A DNA stretch of 28,621 bases from JAAFIP01 sp043718065. Lineage in GTDB: Bacteria > Pseudomonadota > Gammaproteobacteria > Burkholderiales > Burkholderiaceae_C. This document shows positions 1 to 7,420 of the stretch, piece by piece. The notes below the pieces were generated by a model. That model ran no database searches and had not been told where the DNA came from. It saw nothing but the letters and a program-made list of their open reading frames with translations. Location: positions 1 through 28,621 of the forward strand of contig JAYSWJ010000141.1 in the NCBI GenBank assembly GCA_043718065.1. Reading direction: 5' to 3'. Position 1 is the stretch's first letter; the number at the start of each line of letters is the position of its first letter. The translations under genes and the position numbers were made by a program.

Positions 1-1222
1 CGCCTATGCGGGCGAGGCGCTGGCGTTTGGCCCCGAGTATTTGATCCCCAAGCCGTTTGACCCGCGCCTGATGATGAAGATTGCGCCTGCTGTGGCCCAA
101 GCTGCTGCAGACAGCGGAGTAGCACTGCGTCCTATTGCCGACATGGACGCGTACCGCGACCGTTTGCAAAGCTTTGTCTACGCGTCGGGCACAACGATGA
201 AGCCGATTTTTACGGCCGCTAAAAAAGCCACCAAAAAACGCGTGGTCTACGCCGAAGGCGAAGAAGAACGCGTGCTGCGCGCCTGCCAGATCGTGGTGGA
301 CGAAGGTGTGGCGCGGCCTACGCTGATTGGCCGGCCCGCGGTGATCAGCGAGCGTATTGAAAAGTTTGGCCTGCGCCTGACGGCAGGTACAGACTACGAC
401 GTGGTCAACGTTGAAAAAGACGACCGCTACCGCGATTTTTGGCAAACCTACCATGCCATGACCGAGCGCAAAGGCGTGACACAGCAAATCGCCAAAATCG
501 AAATGCGCCGCCGCCTAACCCTGATCGGCGCGATGATGGTGCACAAGGGCTACGCTGATGGCATGATTTGCGGCACCTGGGGCACCACCGCGCTGCACCT
601 GCACTACATCGACCAAGTGCTGGGCCAGCGCCCGGCTGGTGCAGCTAATGCGGCCCAGCATGCCCCCCAAGACGGGCCAGTGTATGCCTGCATGAACGGC
701 CTGCTATTGCCGGACCGCCAAGTGTTTTTGGTCGACACCCATGTCAACTACGACCCCAGCGCCCAAGAACTGGCTGAGATCACCACCATGGCCGCCCACG
801 AGATGCAGCGCTTTGGCATACGCCCCAAGGCTGCGCTGTTATCGCACAGTAATTTTGGCTCTAGCAACCAGCCCAGCGCCGTCAAAATGCGCAAAGTGCT
901 AGAGCTGCTGCGAAGCCAAGCACCTTGGCTGGAAGTAGATGGTGAAATGCATGGCGATCTGGCACTGGACGCCGCCAGCCGCCAAACCATCATGCCGCGC
1001 AGCACACTGGTGGGCGAGGCCAATTTACTAGTGTTGCCCAATATCGATGCGGCCAATATCAGCTACAACCTGCTTAAAACCGCAGCGGGCGGCAACATTG
1101 CCATTGGACCCGTGTTGCTAGGATGCCCTGCGCCTGTGCATATTCTCACAGCCAGTACCACCGTCAGGCGCATTGTGAACATGACAGCTTTAACAGTGGC
1201 AGACGCTAATGCAGTGCGATAA
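1..1222 (+). CDS. maeB: NADP-dependent malic enzyme, C-terminal part (5' end outside the window)
   Basis: The open frame runs from the first bases of the window without a start, so this is the 3' part of a longer gene; about 407 residues are visible of a family that is usually about 760. The first visible residues (AYAGEALAFGPEYLIPKPFD) are the end of the malic-enzyme NAD(P)-binding domain, which decarboxylates malate to pyruvate in the cytoplasm. The rest, from about KPIFTAAKKA to the end, is the phosphotransacetylase-like domain (PTA_PTB family) fused to MaeB-type enzymes, which in the family is regulatory rather than catalytic. The ATG at 41 is internal. The gene ends at a TAA, and no strong terminator follows directly. 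Identification rests on the fused domain order and family motifs seen by eye. Confidence 0.93.
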   Translation, partial: AYAGEALAFGPEYLIPKPFDPRLMMKIAPAVAQAAADSGVALRPIADMDAYRDRLQSFVYASGTTMKPIFTAAKKATKKRVVYAEGEEERVLRACQIVVDEGVARPTLIGRPAVISERIEKFGLRLTAGTDYDVVNVEKDDRYRDFWQTYHAMTERKGVTQQIAKIEMRRRLTLIGAMMVHKGYADGMICGTWGTTALHLHYIDQVLGQRPAGAANAAQHAPQDGPVYACMNGLLLPDRQVFLVDTHVNYDPSAQELAEITTMAAHEMQRFGIRPKAALLSHSNFGSSNQPSAVKMRKVLELLRSQAPWLEVDGEMHGDLALDAASRQTIMPRSTLVGEANLLVLPNIDAANISYNLLKTAAGGNIAIGPVLLGCPAPVHILTASTTVRRIVNMTALTVADANAVR

Positions 1223-1279
1223 GCCTTAAAACAAGAGCTAGTGCTAACTTATTTGTGATATTTACAGCGTAACACCTTT

Positions 1280-1366
1280 GTTTGCATGTGCTTTAAACGT
1301 GCAAACGCTTGCGTTATGTTGTGATTTCTACGACAATAGCATTCTTGGAATCACGGGTTAACCCGT
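1280..1366 (+). promoter_or_regulatory. Candidate promoter with flanking inverted repeats upstream of the ribonuclease gene
   Basis: A sigma70-like pair TTGCGT (1309-1314) and GACAAT (1332-1337) is separated by 17 bp. Just upstream lies an inverted repeat with arms GTTTGCA (1280-1286) and TGCAAAC (1300-1306). Just downstream of the expected transcription start is a perfect 14-bp palindrome ACGGGTTAACCCGT (1353-1366). The arrangement looks like a regulated promoter with operator-like sites. The upstream repeat could instead be a weak terminator for maeB. The -10 match is only 4 of 6, so this is a suggestion. Confidence 0.35.
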
Positions 1367-1470
1367 AACTTTTTGGGCCTTGAACACTGTTTTATGCCCG
1401 ATTCCGCAGGCCAGTAACGTTAAGTTTGCCGAGCCCATGGTCATTCTATAAAAATATATTAAGCCCGTTT

Positions 1471-1911
1471 ATGTTTAAGAACAGCATTGTGAAACACCTT
1501 CGCGCGCTCAGCTTGGCGCGGTTCAGGACTACCTTGGCGATATGGACTGCTTTGTGTCTGCTAACGCTAGCAGCGCCTGCTGCAAGTTTTGCCAAAGGAC
1601 CGCTAGCCACAGAGCCTGCAGATCAAACGATAGCCTTGGCAGATTTGCCAAAGCAGGGCCGAGAGACTTACGAGCAGATTTTGAAGGGTGGGCCTTTTGC
1701 CTACGATAAAGACGGCACTGTATTTGGTAACCGCGAGCGCAGCTTGCCAGCGCAAAAGCGTGGCTACTACCGCGAATACACGGTGAAAACGCCGTATGCG
1801 CGCAACCGTGGCGCGAAAAGAATTGTGTGTGGTGGCAGTCAACCGGCGCAGCCGGAAGCTTGTTATTACTCTGATGACCATTACGCCAGCTTCAAACGCC
1901 TCACTCAGTGA
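1471..1911 (+). CDS. Secreted guanyl-specific ribonuclease (RNase Sa/N1/T1 family)
   Basis: A small extracellular or periplasmic endoribonuclease that would cleave single-stranded RNA after guanine. The mature part (about residues 40-146) follows the Streptomyces RNase Sa pattern closely: GGPF, DGTVFGNRE, LP, YYREYTV, YARNRGAKRI and DHYASF. The catalytic glutamate (YREYT), arginine (RGAKR) and histidine (DHYAS) are all present. The N-terminus is a Sec signal peptide with a basic region, a hydrophobic core (AIWTALCLLTLAAPAA) and a likely cut at SFA-KG. The ATG at 1471 was chosen because it leaves a normal signal peptide; an in-frame TTG at 1426 would add 15 residues with no clear ribosome site. 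A barstar-like inhibitor gene follows 96 bp downstream on the same strand, as in barnase/barstar loci. Confidence 0.85.
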   Translation: MFKNSIVKHLRALSLARFRTTLAIWTALCLLTLAAPAASFAKGPLATEPADQTIALADLPKQGRETYEQILKGGPFAYDKDGTVFGNRERSLPAQKRGYYREYTVKTPYARNRGAKRIVCGGSQPAQPEACYYSDDHYASFKRLTQ

Positions 1912-2007
1912 TGCTTTTAAAGTTGCTAATGTTAGATTGAGCCGCACGCGGCCAATGTTTGATTTTATTGTTGTGTAATTTTTTGTGAATAGAAAGCGGA
2001 GCGCACC

Positions 2008-2562
2008 ATGCCACTTCGTACCGTAAAAACCAATATCGTTCAGTCGATCCGCGCTTACCGCGTGGCCGACCTGCAAGCCGCCGCCACAGAGATGGGTCAC
2101 CATTTTCTGTACGCCAGCCTGGGCGATGCCCAGTCTAAGCAAGACGTGTTGGACACCATTGCTGCGCAGTTTAAATTGCCCGCTCATTTTGGTAAAAACT
2201 ACGACGCTTTGTACGACTCTATGACCGACCCGCTGCACAAATCTGGCGAACAGCCCGGTTTTATTGTGGTGCTAGAGTACATTCCCGCCAACGCGAAGTT
2301 TGACAAAGAAGCGCGCGAGCAGCTGATTGACATCTTCCGTGATGTGTCCGAGTACTGGGGCGACCGCAAAATTCCGTTTCGCTGTTTTTACTCGTTTGCT
2401 GTGGCACGCGCCTCTGACGGCAAAGTGGCAGCGCCGGTAGAGCTGATCGAAGGTGCTGAAGCGCCTGAGAAAATGCCTACAGACAAGCTAGTCGATGTGT
2501 CGCCACTGGCACTGCGCATGTCTAGCCCGTTTAACGCCGGGTATTGGCTCAACGCTGCCTAA
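2008..2562 (+). CDS. Barstar-family ribonuclease inhibitor, extended at both ends
   Basis: Cytoplasmic protein of 184 residues with a barstar core at about residues 30-130. The recognisable signature is SKQDVLDTIAAQFKLPAHFG followed by KNYDALYDSMTD, matching the barstar pattern of a helix, FGxNxDAL and then D. Barstar itself is about 90 residues, so this copy has roughly 25 extra residues at the N-terminus and 50 at the C-terminus of unknown role. It has a good ribosome site (AAGCGGAG) before the ATG. It lies directly after a secreted guanyl ribonuclease gene on the same strand. The inferred job is to bind ribonuclease that has not been exported and protect the host's own RNA; binding to this particular RNase is not shown by the sequence. 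Confidence 0.85.
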   Translation: MPLRTVKTNIVQSIRAYRVADLQAAATEMGHHFLYASLGDAQSKQDVLDTIAAQFKLPAHFGKNYDALYDSMTDPLHKSGEQPGFIVVLEYIPANAKFDKEAREQLIDIFRDVSEYWGDRKIPFRCFYSFAVARASDGKVAAPVELIEGAEAPEKMPTDKLVDVSPLALRMSSPFNAGYWLNAA

Positions 2563-2572
2563 TCAGCACCAC

Positions 2573-2630
2573 CCCAAGTAGACCTAGAGCACTACTAATT
2601 TCATAGCTGCTTGAGCAGGATCTACTTGGG
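2573..2630. repeat. Inverted repeat with 10-bp arms downstream of barstar
   Basis: Perfect arms CCCAAGTAGA (2573-2582) and TCTACTTGGG (2621-2630) enclose 38 bp. The right arm overlaps the first copy of the window's intergenic repeat (2594-2644). It could fold in the mRNA upstream of the strong terminator at 2664, or be the boundary of a small mobile repeat. Confidence 0.6.
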
Positions 2631-2644
2631 TTAACGGCCCAAAT
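2594..2644 (+). repeat. Intergenic repeat family, copy 1
   Basis: This copy shares the core CATAGCTGCTTGAGCAGGAT, then CTAC and, after a few bases, AACGGCCCAAA, with copies at 16876-16927 (plus) and 23011-23062 (minus). The three copies lie only in non-coding gaps, and similarity covers about 50 bp with scattered changes, as expected for a dispersed REP- or MITE-like element. Confidence 0.65.
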
Positions 2645-2663
2645 GATTGTATAAAAGGCAATG

Positions 2664-2704
2664 AAAAAGCCTCCGAGATGCAATGCGCATCTTGGAGGCT
2701 TTTT
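2664..2704. terminator. Bidirectional rho-independent terminator between barstar and the fasciclin genes
   Basis: An 18-bp stem (AAAAAGCCTCC-G-AGATGC paired with GCATCT-T-GGAGGCTTTTT, one G-T pair) closes a 5-base loop. It has T runs on both strands, so it can stop the plus-strand ribonuclease/barstar transcript and the minus-strand fasciclin transcript that converge here. Confidence 0.9.
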
Positions 2705-2732
2705 GCTTAGTAAGCCGAATTGAGTTTTTACT

Positions 2733-3188
2733 TTACTTTGGCAGCATCACGTTGTCGATCACGTGAATCACGCCATTGCTAGCAGCTATGTCTGTAGCAG
2801 TTACCTTGGCACTGTCCACCATCACGCCACCGTCTGTTTTGACAGTCAGCTCTTGGCCTTGCACGGTTTTAACTTTGCCAGCTTTTACATCAGCTGCCAT
2901 GACTTTGCCTGATACCACGTGGTAAGTCAGCACTTTGGTCAAAGCCGCTTTGTCTTTGAGCAGCGCGTCCAGCGTAGCCTTGGGTACTTTGGCAAAAGCT
3001 TCGTCCGTTGGTGCAAACACGGTAAATGGACCAGGGCCTTTGAGCGTGTCAACCAAACCAGCCGCTTGCACTGCAGCTACCAGTGTTTTGAAGCTACCAG
3101 CTTTGACAGCGACATCCACAATGTCTTGCGCCATAGCGCCAGCCGACATAGCTAGTCCTAATGCGAGGGTAATGAGAGATTTTTTCAT
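2733..3188 (-). CDS. Secreted fasciclin (FAS1) domain protein
   Basis: A 151-residue exported protein with a typical Sec signal peptide (MKKSLITLALGLAMSAGAMA, cut before QD) and a single FAS1 domain over the rest. The two conserved FAS1 blocks are visible: GPFTVFAPTDEAFAKVP near residue 55 and GVIHVIDNVMLP at the end, with TYHVVSGKV between them. FAS1 domains act in cell adhesion or surface contact; no enzyme activity is expected. The start has a strong ribosome site (AAAGGAAA). It is the second gene of a pair, 52 bp after a related FAS1 lipoprotein gene, and is probably cotranscribed with it. Confidence 0.92.
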   Translation of the reverse strand: MKKSLITLALGLAMSAGAMAQDIVDVAVKAGSFKTLVAAVQAAGLVDTLKGPGPFTVFAPTDEAFAKVPKATLDALLKDKAALTKVLTYHVVSGKVMAADVKAGKVKTVQGQELTVKTDGGVMVDSAKVTATDIAASNGVIHVIDNVMLPK

Positions 3189-3240
3189 GGTGATTTCCTT
3201 TAAATAAGGGGATTAAAAAACTAAGGGGAACTCGATTTGA

Positions 3241-3771
3241 TTAAGGCTTGGGCAATATAACTTTGTCAATTAAGTGCACCACACCGTTGGTTGCCAAAAT
3301 ATCTGTGGCCGTGATTTGGGACTTGCGTGAGCGTGCATCTGTGATGGTTGCAGAAGTGTCAATGGTGATGATTTCACCTTGCACTGTGGTGATCGGCTTA
3401 CCAAACGGGATATCAGCCTTGAGCACCTTGCCAGACACTACGTGGTAAGTCAGTACTTTGGTCAATAAAGCCTTGTCAGCCAGCAATGCCGCTTTCGTAA
3501 CACCTAATTCGGTCAACAACGCAGCGAATGCAGTGTCGGTAGGTGCGAACACTGTAAAAGGGCCAGCGCCACTGAGAATGGTAGCCAAATCTGCTGCAGC
3601 CACTGCCTCTACCAAAATGCTTAAACTAGGTGTAACTTGGGCAAGTTCTACAATATTCTTAGTGGGCGCTGGCGCTGGTGTGACTGCCACCTCGTCATCA
3701 CTACCACCGCAAGCGGCTAATACGGCTGCTGCGCTGGCAACTAAAACTAATTTCAAAAATTGGCGTTTCAT
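3241..3771 (-). CDS. Fasciclin (FAS1) domain lipoprotein
   Basis: A 176-residue protein with a lipoprotein signal peptide; the lipobox is LAAC, followed by GGSDDE, so it should be lipid-anchored, probably in the outer membrane. A single FAS1 domain covers about residues 40-175, with GPFTVFAPTDTAFAAL, TYHVVSGKVLKADI and GVVHLIDKVILP. It is clearly a paralogue of the secreted FAS1 protein encoded next on the same strand, and the pair likely arose by duplication, with one copy anchored and one free. A ribosome site (AAAGAGACC) precedes the ATG. The gene is transcribed away from the TetR regulator gene across an AT-rich 209-bp gap. Confidence 0.9.
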   Translation of the reverse strand: MKRQFLKLVLVASAAAVLAACGGSDDEVAVTPAPAPTKNIVELAQVTPSLSILVEAVAAADLATILSGAGPFTVFAPTDTAFAALLTELGVTKAALLADKALLTKVLTYHVVSGKVLKADIPFGKPITTVQGEIITIDTSATITDARSRKSQITATDILATNGVVHLIDKVILPKP

Positions 3772-3880
3772 AGTGGTCTCTTTATGTTTAAAAAAATTTA
3801 ACCAACACCTAACTACGGGCGGTGGTGGAGAGTAGATACTTTCCCGCCCAAGAAATATACCATCAGAACTAAATAAATAC

Positions 3881-3952
3881 TAATTGGTAATTAATAAAAC
3901 TAATAAGTTACACAATGATTCATTTGATTAGTTTGTGACTTTTTCGTAAAAT
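3881..3952 (+). promoter_or_regulatory. Divergent control region: promoter and inverted repeats upstream of the TetR gene
   Basis: A good sigma70-type promoter for the TetR gene is visible: TTGATT (3924-3929), a 17-bp spacer and TAAAAT (3947-3952). Upstream are a 13-bp palindrome TAATT-GGT-AATTA (3881-3893) and an inverted repeat AAACTAAT (3897-3904)/ATTAGTTT (3927-3934) whose right arm overlaps the -35 element. Placement over the promoter fits an autoregulatory operator, and the same gap must drive the divergent fasciclin pair. Which protein binds is not known. Confidence 0.5.
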
Positions 3953-3980
3953 AAGTGATTATTTATAGGCACAGTCCAAT

Positions 3981-4748
3981 ATGGCCCTCACCAACCTTAG
4001 CTCGCGCGTACGCGCAACTAGCCACGCAGCAACCCCGCCTCGCGCACAGGCCGACGCGCTGGCCGCTACGGGGTTGCCCAGCAAAAGCGCAGGCCGAAAG
4101 AGTACCAGCAACAACACCACTGAGGCCAAAGTCGCAGGAGCTGTGAGTGCCAAGCCTAGCTTTAAACAGCAAATGCTATTAGCCCGCGAGGAGGCCATTA
4201 TTGATGTGGTCAACAGCATGCTGGCCAACAAAGGCTTTGACGCCATGACGGTAGACGAAGTGGCCGCAGAGGTGGGCGTGGCTAAGGCCTCGCTGTACAA
4301 ACACTTTCCCAGCAAAGAAGACCTGGCCGCCGCTGCCATGGTGCGCATGATGGAGCGTGCACGCGAGTTTATGGGCAGCATATCCCCCAAGCTGGCTGAC
4401 ATTGACAAGCTTAAAACCGCTGCGCACTGGATGATGCAGTTAAAACTGGCCGGTCAAATGCCTAACTTACCCAGCCAAAATTCTAGTCTGCGCGCCACCT
4501 TAACAGGCCACCGCGGCTATGTGGACAGTCTGATGCAAATCAGTGACACGCTAGGCGGCTGGATTGAGGGGGCACAAAAATCGGGCCACATTACCCAAAA
4601 GTTGCCTGCGCTGGTGGTGCTGTACACGCTGTATGCACGTGCCTGCGACCCGGTATTGGAGTTTTTAAAGGTCAGTGGCCAATACACCCCCGAGCAAATG
4701 CTAGACATGGTCACCACGACCTGTTTTGACGGCCTAGCAGCGCGCTAA
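3981..4748 (+). CDS. TetR/AcrR-family transcriptional regulator
   Basis: A 255-residue cytoplasmic regulator. The N-terminal DNA-binding domain is at about residues 65-115, with a TetR-type helix-turn-helix (VDEVAAEVGVAKASLYKHFP followed by SKEDL); the rest is a helical ligand/dimer domain without recognisable ligand motifs. The first 60 residues are rich in Ala, Ser, Thr and Lys and look disordered, which is longer than usual for the family. If the real start were downstream, the in-frame choices would be near residue 65, but the promoter at 3924-3952 fits the ATG at 3981. The likely target is its own promoter and perhaps the divergent fasciclin genes. It is followed by argS after 90 bp. Confidence 0.88.
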   Translation: MALTNLSSRVRATSHAATPPRAQADALAATGLPSKSAGRKSTSNNTTEAKVAGAVSAKPSFKQQMLLAREEAIIDVVNSMLANKGFDAMTVDEVAAEVGVAKASLYKHFPSKEDLAAAAMVRMMERAREFMGSISPKLADIDKLKTAAHWMMQLKLAGQMPNLPSQNSSLRATLTGHRGYVDSLMQISDTLGGWIEGAQKSGHITQKLPALVVLYTLYARACDPVLEFLKVSGQYTPEQMLDMVTTTCFDGLAAR

Positions 4749-4838
4749 GCGTCTGTAGTGACGCGTTGGACTGTGCAGGGCGGGCAGCTTTAGAATAGAT
4801 GGTGAAGTTCGCTGCGACTAAGCCCGTAAAATCATGGT

Positions 4839-6578
4839 ATGCAATTGGTTAAACAACAACTGCTGGCCAGCTTGGCCAGCGAACTAGAACTTCTATCCCC
4901 CGGTGCGGGCCAACGTGCGGCATTAGAGTCCCCCAAAGTGGCCGAACATGGTGACTTTGCGTGCACGGCGGCCATGCAATTGGCTAAATCACTAGGCCAA
5001 AACCCCCGTGCGCTTGCGCAAACGCTGCAAGACAGGCTCATGGCAAACGCGCGGTTTACCCAGTGGGTAGCAGCGGTCGAAATTGCCGGCCCGGGTTTCA
5101 TTAACATCAGGCTAAAACCCGAGGCTAAACAACAAGTGGTGCGCGAAGTGTTAGCGCAAGCCAATCACTACGGCAGCCAACAAGATACCGGCCAAAAGAT
5201 GATGGTCGAATTTGTCTCGGCCAACCCCACAGGCCCATTGCATGTGGGCCACGGCCGCCAAGCAGCGCTGGGCGATTCGATTTGCAATTTATGGGCCACG
5301 CAAGGCTGGCAAGTGCACCGCGAGTTTTACTACAACGACGCGGGCGTGCAAATTGCCACACTGGCCAAGTCAACCCAGTTGCGCGCCAAGGGCTTCAAGC
5401 CCGGCGATGCCTGCTGGCCCACCGACCCTGACAACGCAGAGAGCAAAGGTTTTTATAACGGCGACTACATCGCCGATATTGCCGCAGATTTTTTAGCATG
5501 CAAAACCGTCACGGCCGATGACCGCAGCACTACCGCCAGCGGTGATGCAGACGACCTGGACAACATCCGCCAGTTTGCCGTAGCCTATTTGCGCCATGAG
5601 CAAGACCTTGACCTCAAAGCTTTTGATGTGAAGTTTGACAACTATTACTTAGAGAGCAGTCTGTACAGCAGCGGTCGCGTTGACAAGGCAGTCCAGCAAC
5701 TAATTGCAGCAGGCAAAACCTACGAGCAAGATGGCGCACTGTGGCTTAAAACAACCGACTATGGCGACGACAAAGACCGCGTCATGAGGAAGTCTGCGCC
5801 TGACGCATCAGATCCAAGCAAGACAGAAGCACAGTACACCTATTTCGTGCCCGACGTGGCCTACCATTTGACCAAATGGGAACGCGGCTACACGCGCGCA
5901 ATCAACATCCAAGGCACTGACCACCACGGCACCATCGCCCGCGTGCGCGCAGGCCTGCAAGCCGCAGGTATGAGCGTGGCCGCAGGCTACCCCGACTACG
6001 TGCTGCACACCATGGTGCGGGTAATCAAAGACGGCGCTGAAGTAAAAATCAGCAAGCGCACGGGCGGCTACGTCACGCTGCGCGATCTGATTGACTGGAC
6101 CAGCAAAGACGCTGTGCGCTTTTTCTTGTTGTCACGCAAGCCAGACACCGAGTACACCTTCGATGTGAACTTAGCGGTGGCCAAAAACAATGACAACCCG
6201 GTGTACTACGTGCAGTACGCACATGCACGTATTTGCTCTGTACTGGCCGCCTGGGCTGACAAAAACGGCGGCAACGCAGCGGAACTACAGGCCGTGGATT
6301 TGAGTCTACTGAATACTCAGGCAGCCCAATCGTTGATGTTGGTATTGGCCAAATACCCCGCTATGCTATCCGCCGCCACCCGCGATTTTGCGCCGCATGA
6401 TGTTACGTTTTACTTACGCGATTTGGCCAGCCAGTACCATAGCTACTACGATGCTGAGCGCATTTTGGTAGACGACGTTGCGGTAAAAAATGCCCGTTTG
6501 GCATTAGTATCAGCTACCGCCCAAGTGCTGCGCAATGGGCTGGCAGTATTGGGTGTCTCTGCACCCACTAAGATGTAG
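4839..6578 (+). CDS. argS: Arginyl-tRNA synthetase
   Basis: Class I aminoacyl-tRNA synthetase that charges tRNA-Arg in the cytoplasm. At 579 residues it has the full family length. The N-terminal Add-1 domain (tRNA D-loop recognition) covers about residues 1-110. The HIGH motif appears as HVGHGRQAALGD near residue 137 after VEFVSANPTGP, and the KMSKS-equivalent loop is KISKRTGG near residue 405. The C-terminal anticodon-binding DALR domain ends the protein (YAHARICSVL to the end). A stretch around residues 225-245 (DDRSTTASGDADD) looks like a lineage-specific insert. The SPOR-domain gene begins only a few bases after its stop, so the two are probably cotranscribed. Confidence 0.97.
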   Translation: MQLVKQQLLASLASELELLSPGAGQRAALESPKVAEHGDFACTAAMQLAKSLGQNPRALAQTLQDRLMANARFTQWVAAVEIAGPGFINIRLKPEAKQQVVREVLAQANHYGSQQDTGQKMMVEFVSANPTGPLHVGHGRQAALGDSICNLWATQGWQVHREFYYNDAGVQIATLAKSTQLRAKGFKPGDACWPTDPDNAESKGFYNGDYIADIAADFLACKTVTADDRSTTASGDADDLDNIRQFAVAYLRHEQDLDLKAFDVKFDNYYLESSLYSSGRVDKAVQQLIAAGKTYEQDGALWLKTTDYGDDKDRVMRKSAPDASDPSKTEAQYTYFVPDVAYHLTKWERGYTRAINIQGTDHHGTIARVRAGLQAAGMSVAAGYPDYVLHTMVRVIKDGAEVKISKRTGGYVTLRDLIDWTSKDAVRFFLLSRKPDTEYTFDVNLAVAKNNDNPVYYVQYAHARICSVLAAWADKNGGNAAELQAVDLSLLNTQAAQSLMLVLAKYPAMLSAATRDFAPHDVTFYLRDLASQYHSYYDAERILVDDVAVKNARLALVSATAQVLRNGLAVLGVSAPTKM

Positions 6579-6586
6579 GAATGAAT

Positions 6587-7312
6587 ATGCAAATGAACCG
6601 GCAACACATGGCGACAGTCAAGCAAGCAAAGGTGCGTCAAAAAGGCGGCACTGTACTAGGCATAGTCATCGGGGTATTAGTAGGCTTGGGTGCGGCTTTA
6701 GCGGTAGCGGTGTACGTGACCAAAGTGCCGGTACCTTTTATGAATAAAAACGCATCGCGCGGCACCGGTACCGAGCAAGACGCGGCTGAAGCACAAAAGA
6801 ATAAAAACTGGGATCCTAATGCACCTTTGTATGGCAAAAACCCTGCAAAACCCAATCCTGCCGCAGCAGGCGCTGTTAGCAGCGTGCCGGATGCCGCTAC
6901 CAGCACTGATGCGGTGGCCGCGAAGCCCGGCAGTGCAGCAAGTGTGGCCGGCAAACCAGCTACGGCCAGCTCAGCAGCAGGCAAACCCGCCCCCAAGCCC
7001 AGTAGCACCGACCCACTGGGCGACTTGGCCAAGGCCAAGACAAGCGCTGCTGGGTCAACCGCTGCCACGGCTGACCCGTTTACTTACCTGGTACAAGCAG
7101 GGGCGTTTCGCACACCTGAAGATGCTGAAGGACAGCGCGCCAAGCTGGGCATGCTGGGTATGGACGCTAAAATTACCGAGCGCGAGCAGTCAGGTCGCAC
7201 GGTATACCGTGTGCGCGTAGGACCGTTTAATAACAAGGACGATGCGGATAAAGCGAAAGAAAAGCTTGATAACGGCGGTTTTGATACGGCTTTGGTACGT
7301 GTGCAGCGCTAA
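6587..7312 (+). CDS. SPOR-domain inner-membrane protein (FtsN-like)
   Basis: A bitopic membrane protein. It has a short cytoplasmic N-terminus, one membrane segment at about residues 20-42 (GTVLGIVIGVLVGLGAALAV), a long Ala/Pro/Ser/Lys-rich periplasmic linker, and a C-terminal SPOR domain of about 75 residues (YLVQAGAF, then YRVRVGPF and ALVRVQ). SPOR domains bind peptidoglycan stripped of stem peptides at division sites, so a role in septal cell-wall synthesis or cell division is likely. FtsN itself has this layout, but identity with FtsN is not proven. The ATG at 6587 is preferred because AGGA lies 8 bp upstream of it; an in-frame ATG at 6581 is too close to that site. The gene follows argS directly, an order I recall as common in Burkholderiales. 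Confidence 0.9.
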   Translation: MQMNRQHMATVKQAKVRQKGGTVLGIVIGVLVGLGAALAVAVYVTKVPVPFMNKNASRGTGTEQDAAEAQKNKNWDPNAPLYGKNPAKPNPAAAGAVSSVPDAATSTDAVAAKPGSAASVAGKPATASSAAGKPAPKPSSTDPLGDLAKAKTSAAGSTAATADPFTYLVQAGAFRTPEDAEGQRAKLGMLGMDAKITEREQSGRTVYRVRVGPFNNKDDADKAKEKLDNGGFDTALVRVQR

Positions 7313-7420
7313 GCTAAAGTTGGTTTTAACGTTAGATATTGGAACCTTCTGGATTGAATGCGGTCTCCAAGGTGTTGGTTAGTTTAACAATGCCGCTGTG
7401 CGGTGATATGGAGTTGTTGT

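Noticed and set aside
1603..2238. Open frame on the minus strand across the ribonuclease and barstar genes
   Set aside because: It overlaps two well-supported genes and encodes no recognisable domain.
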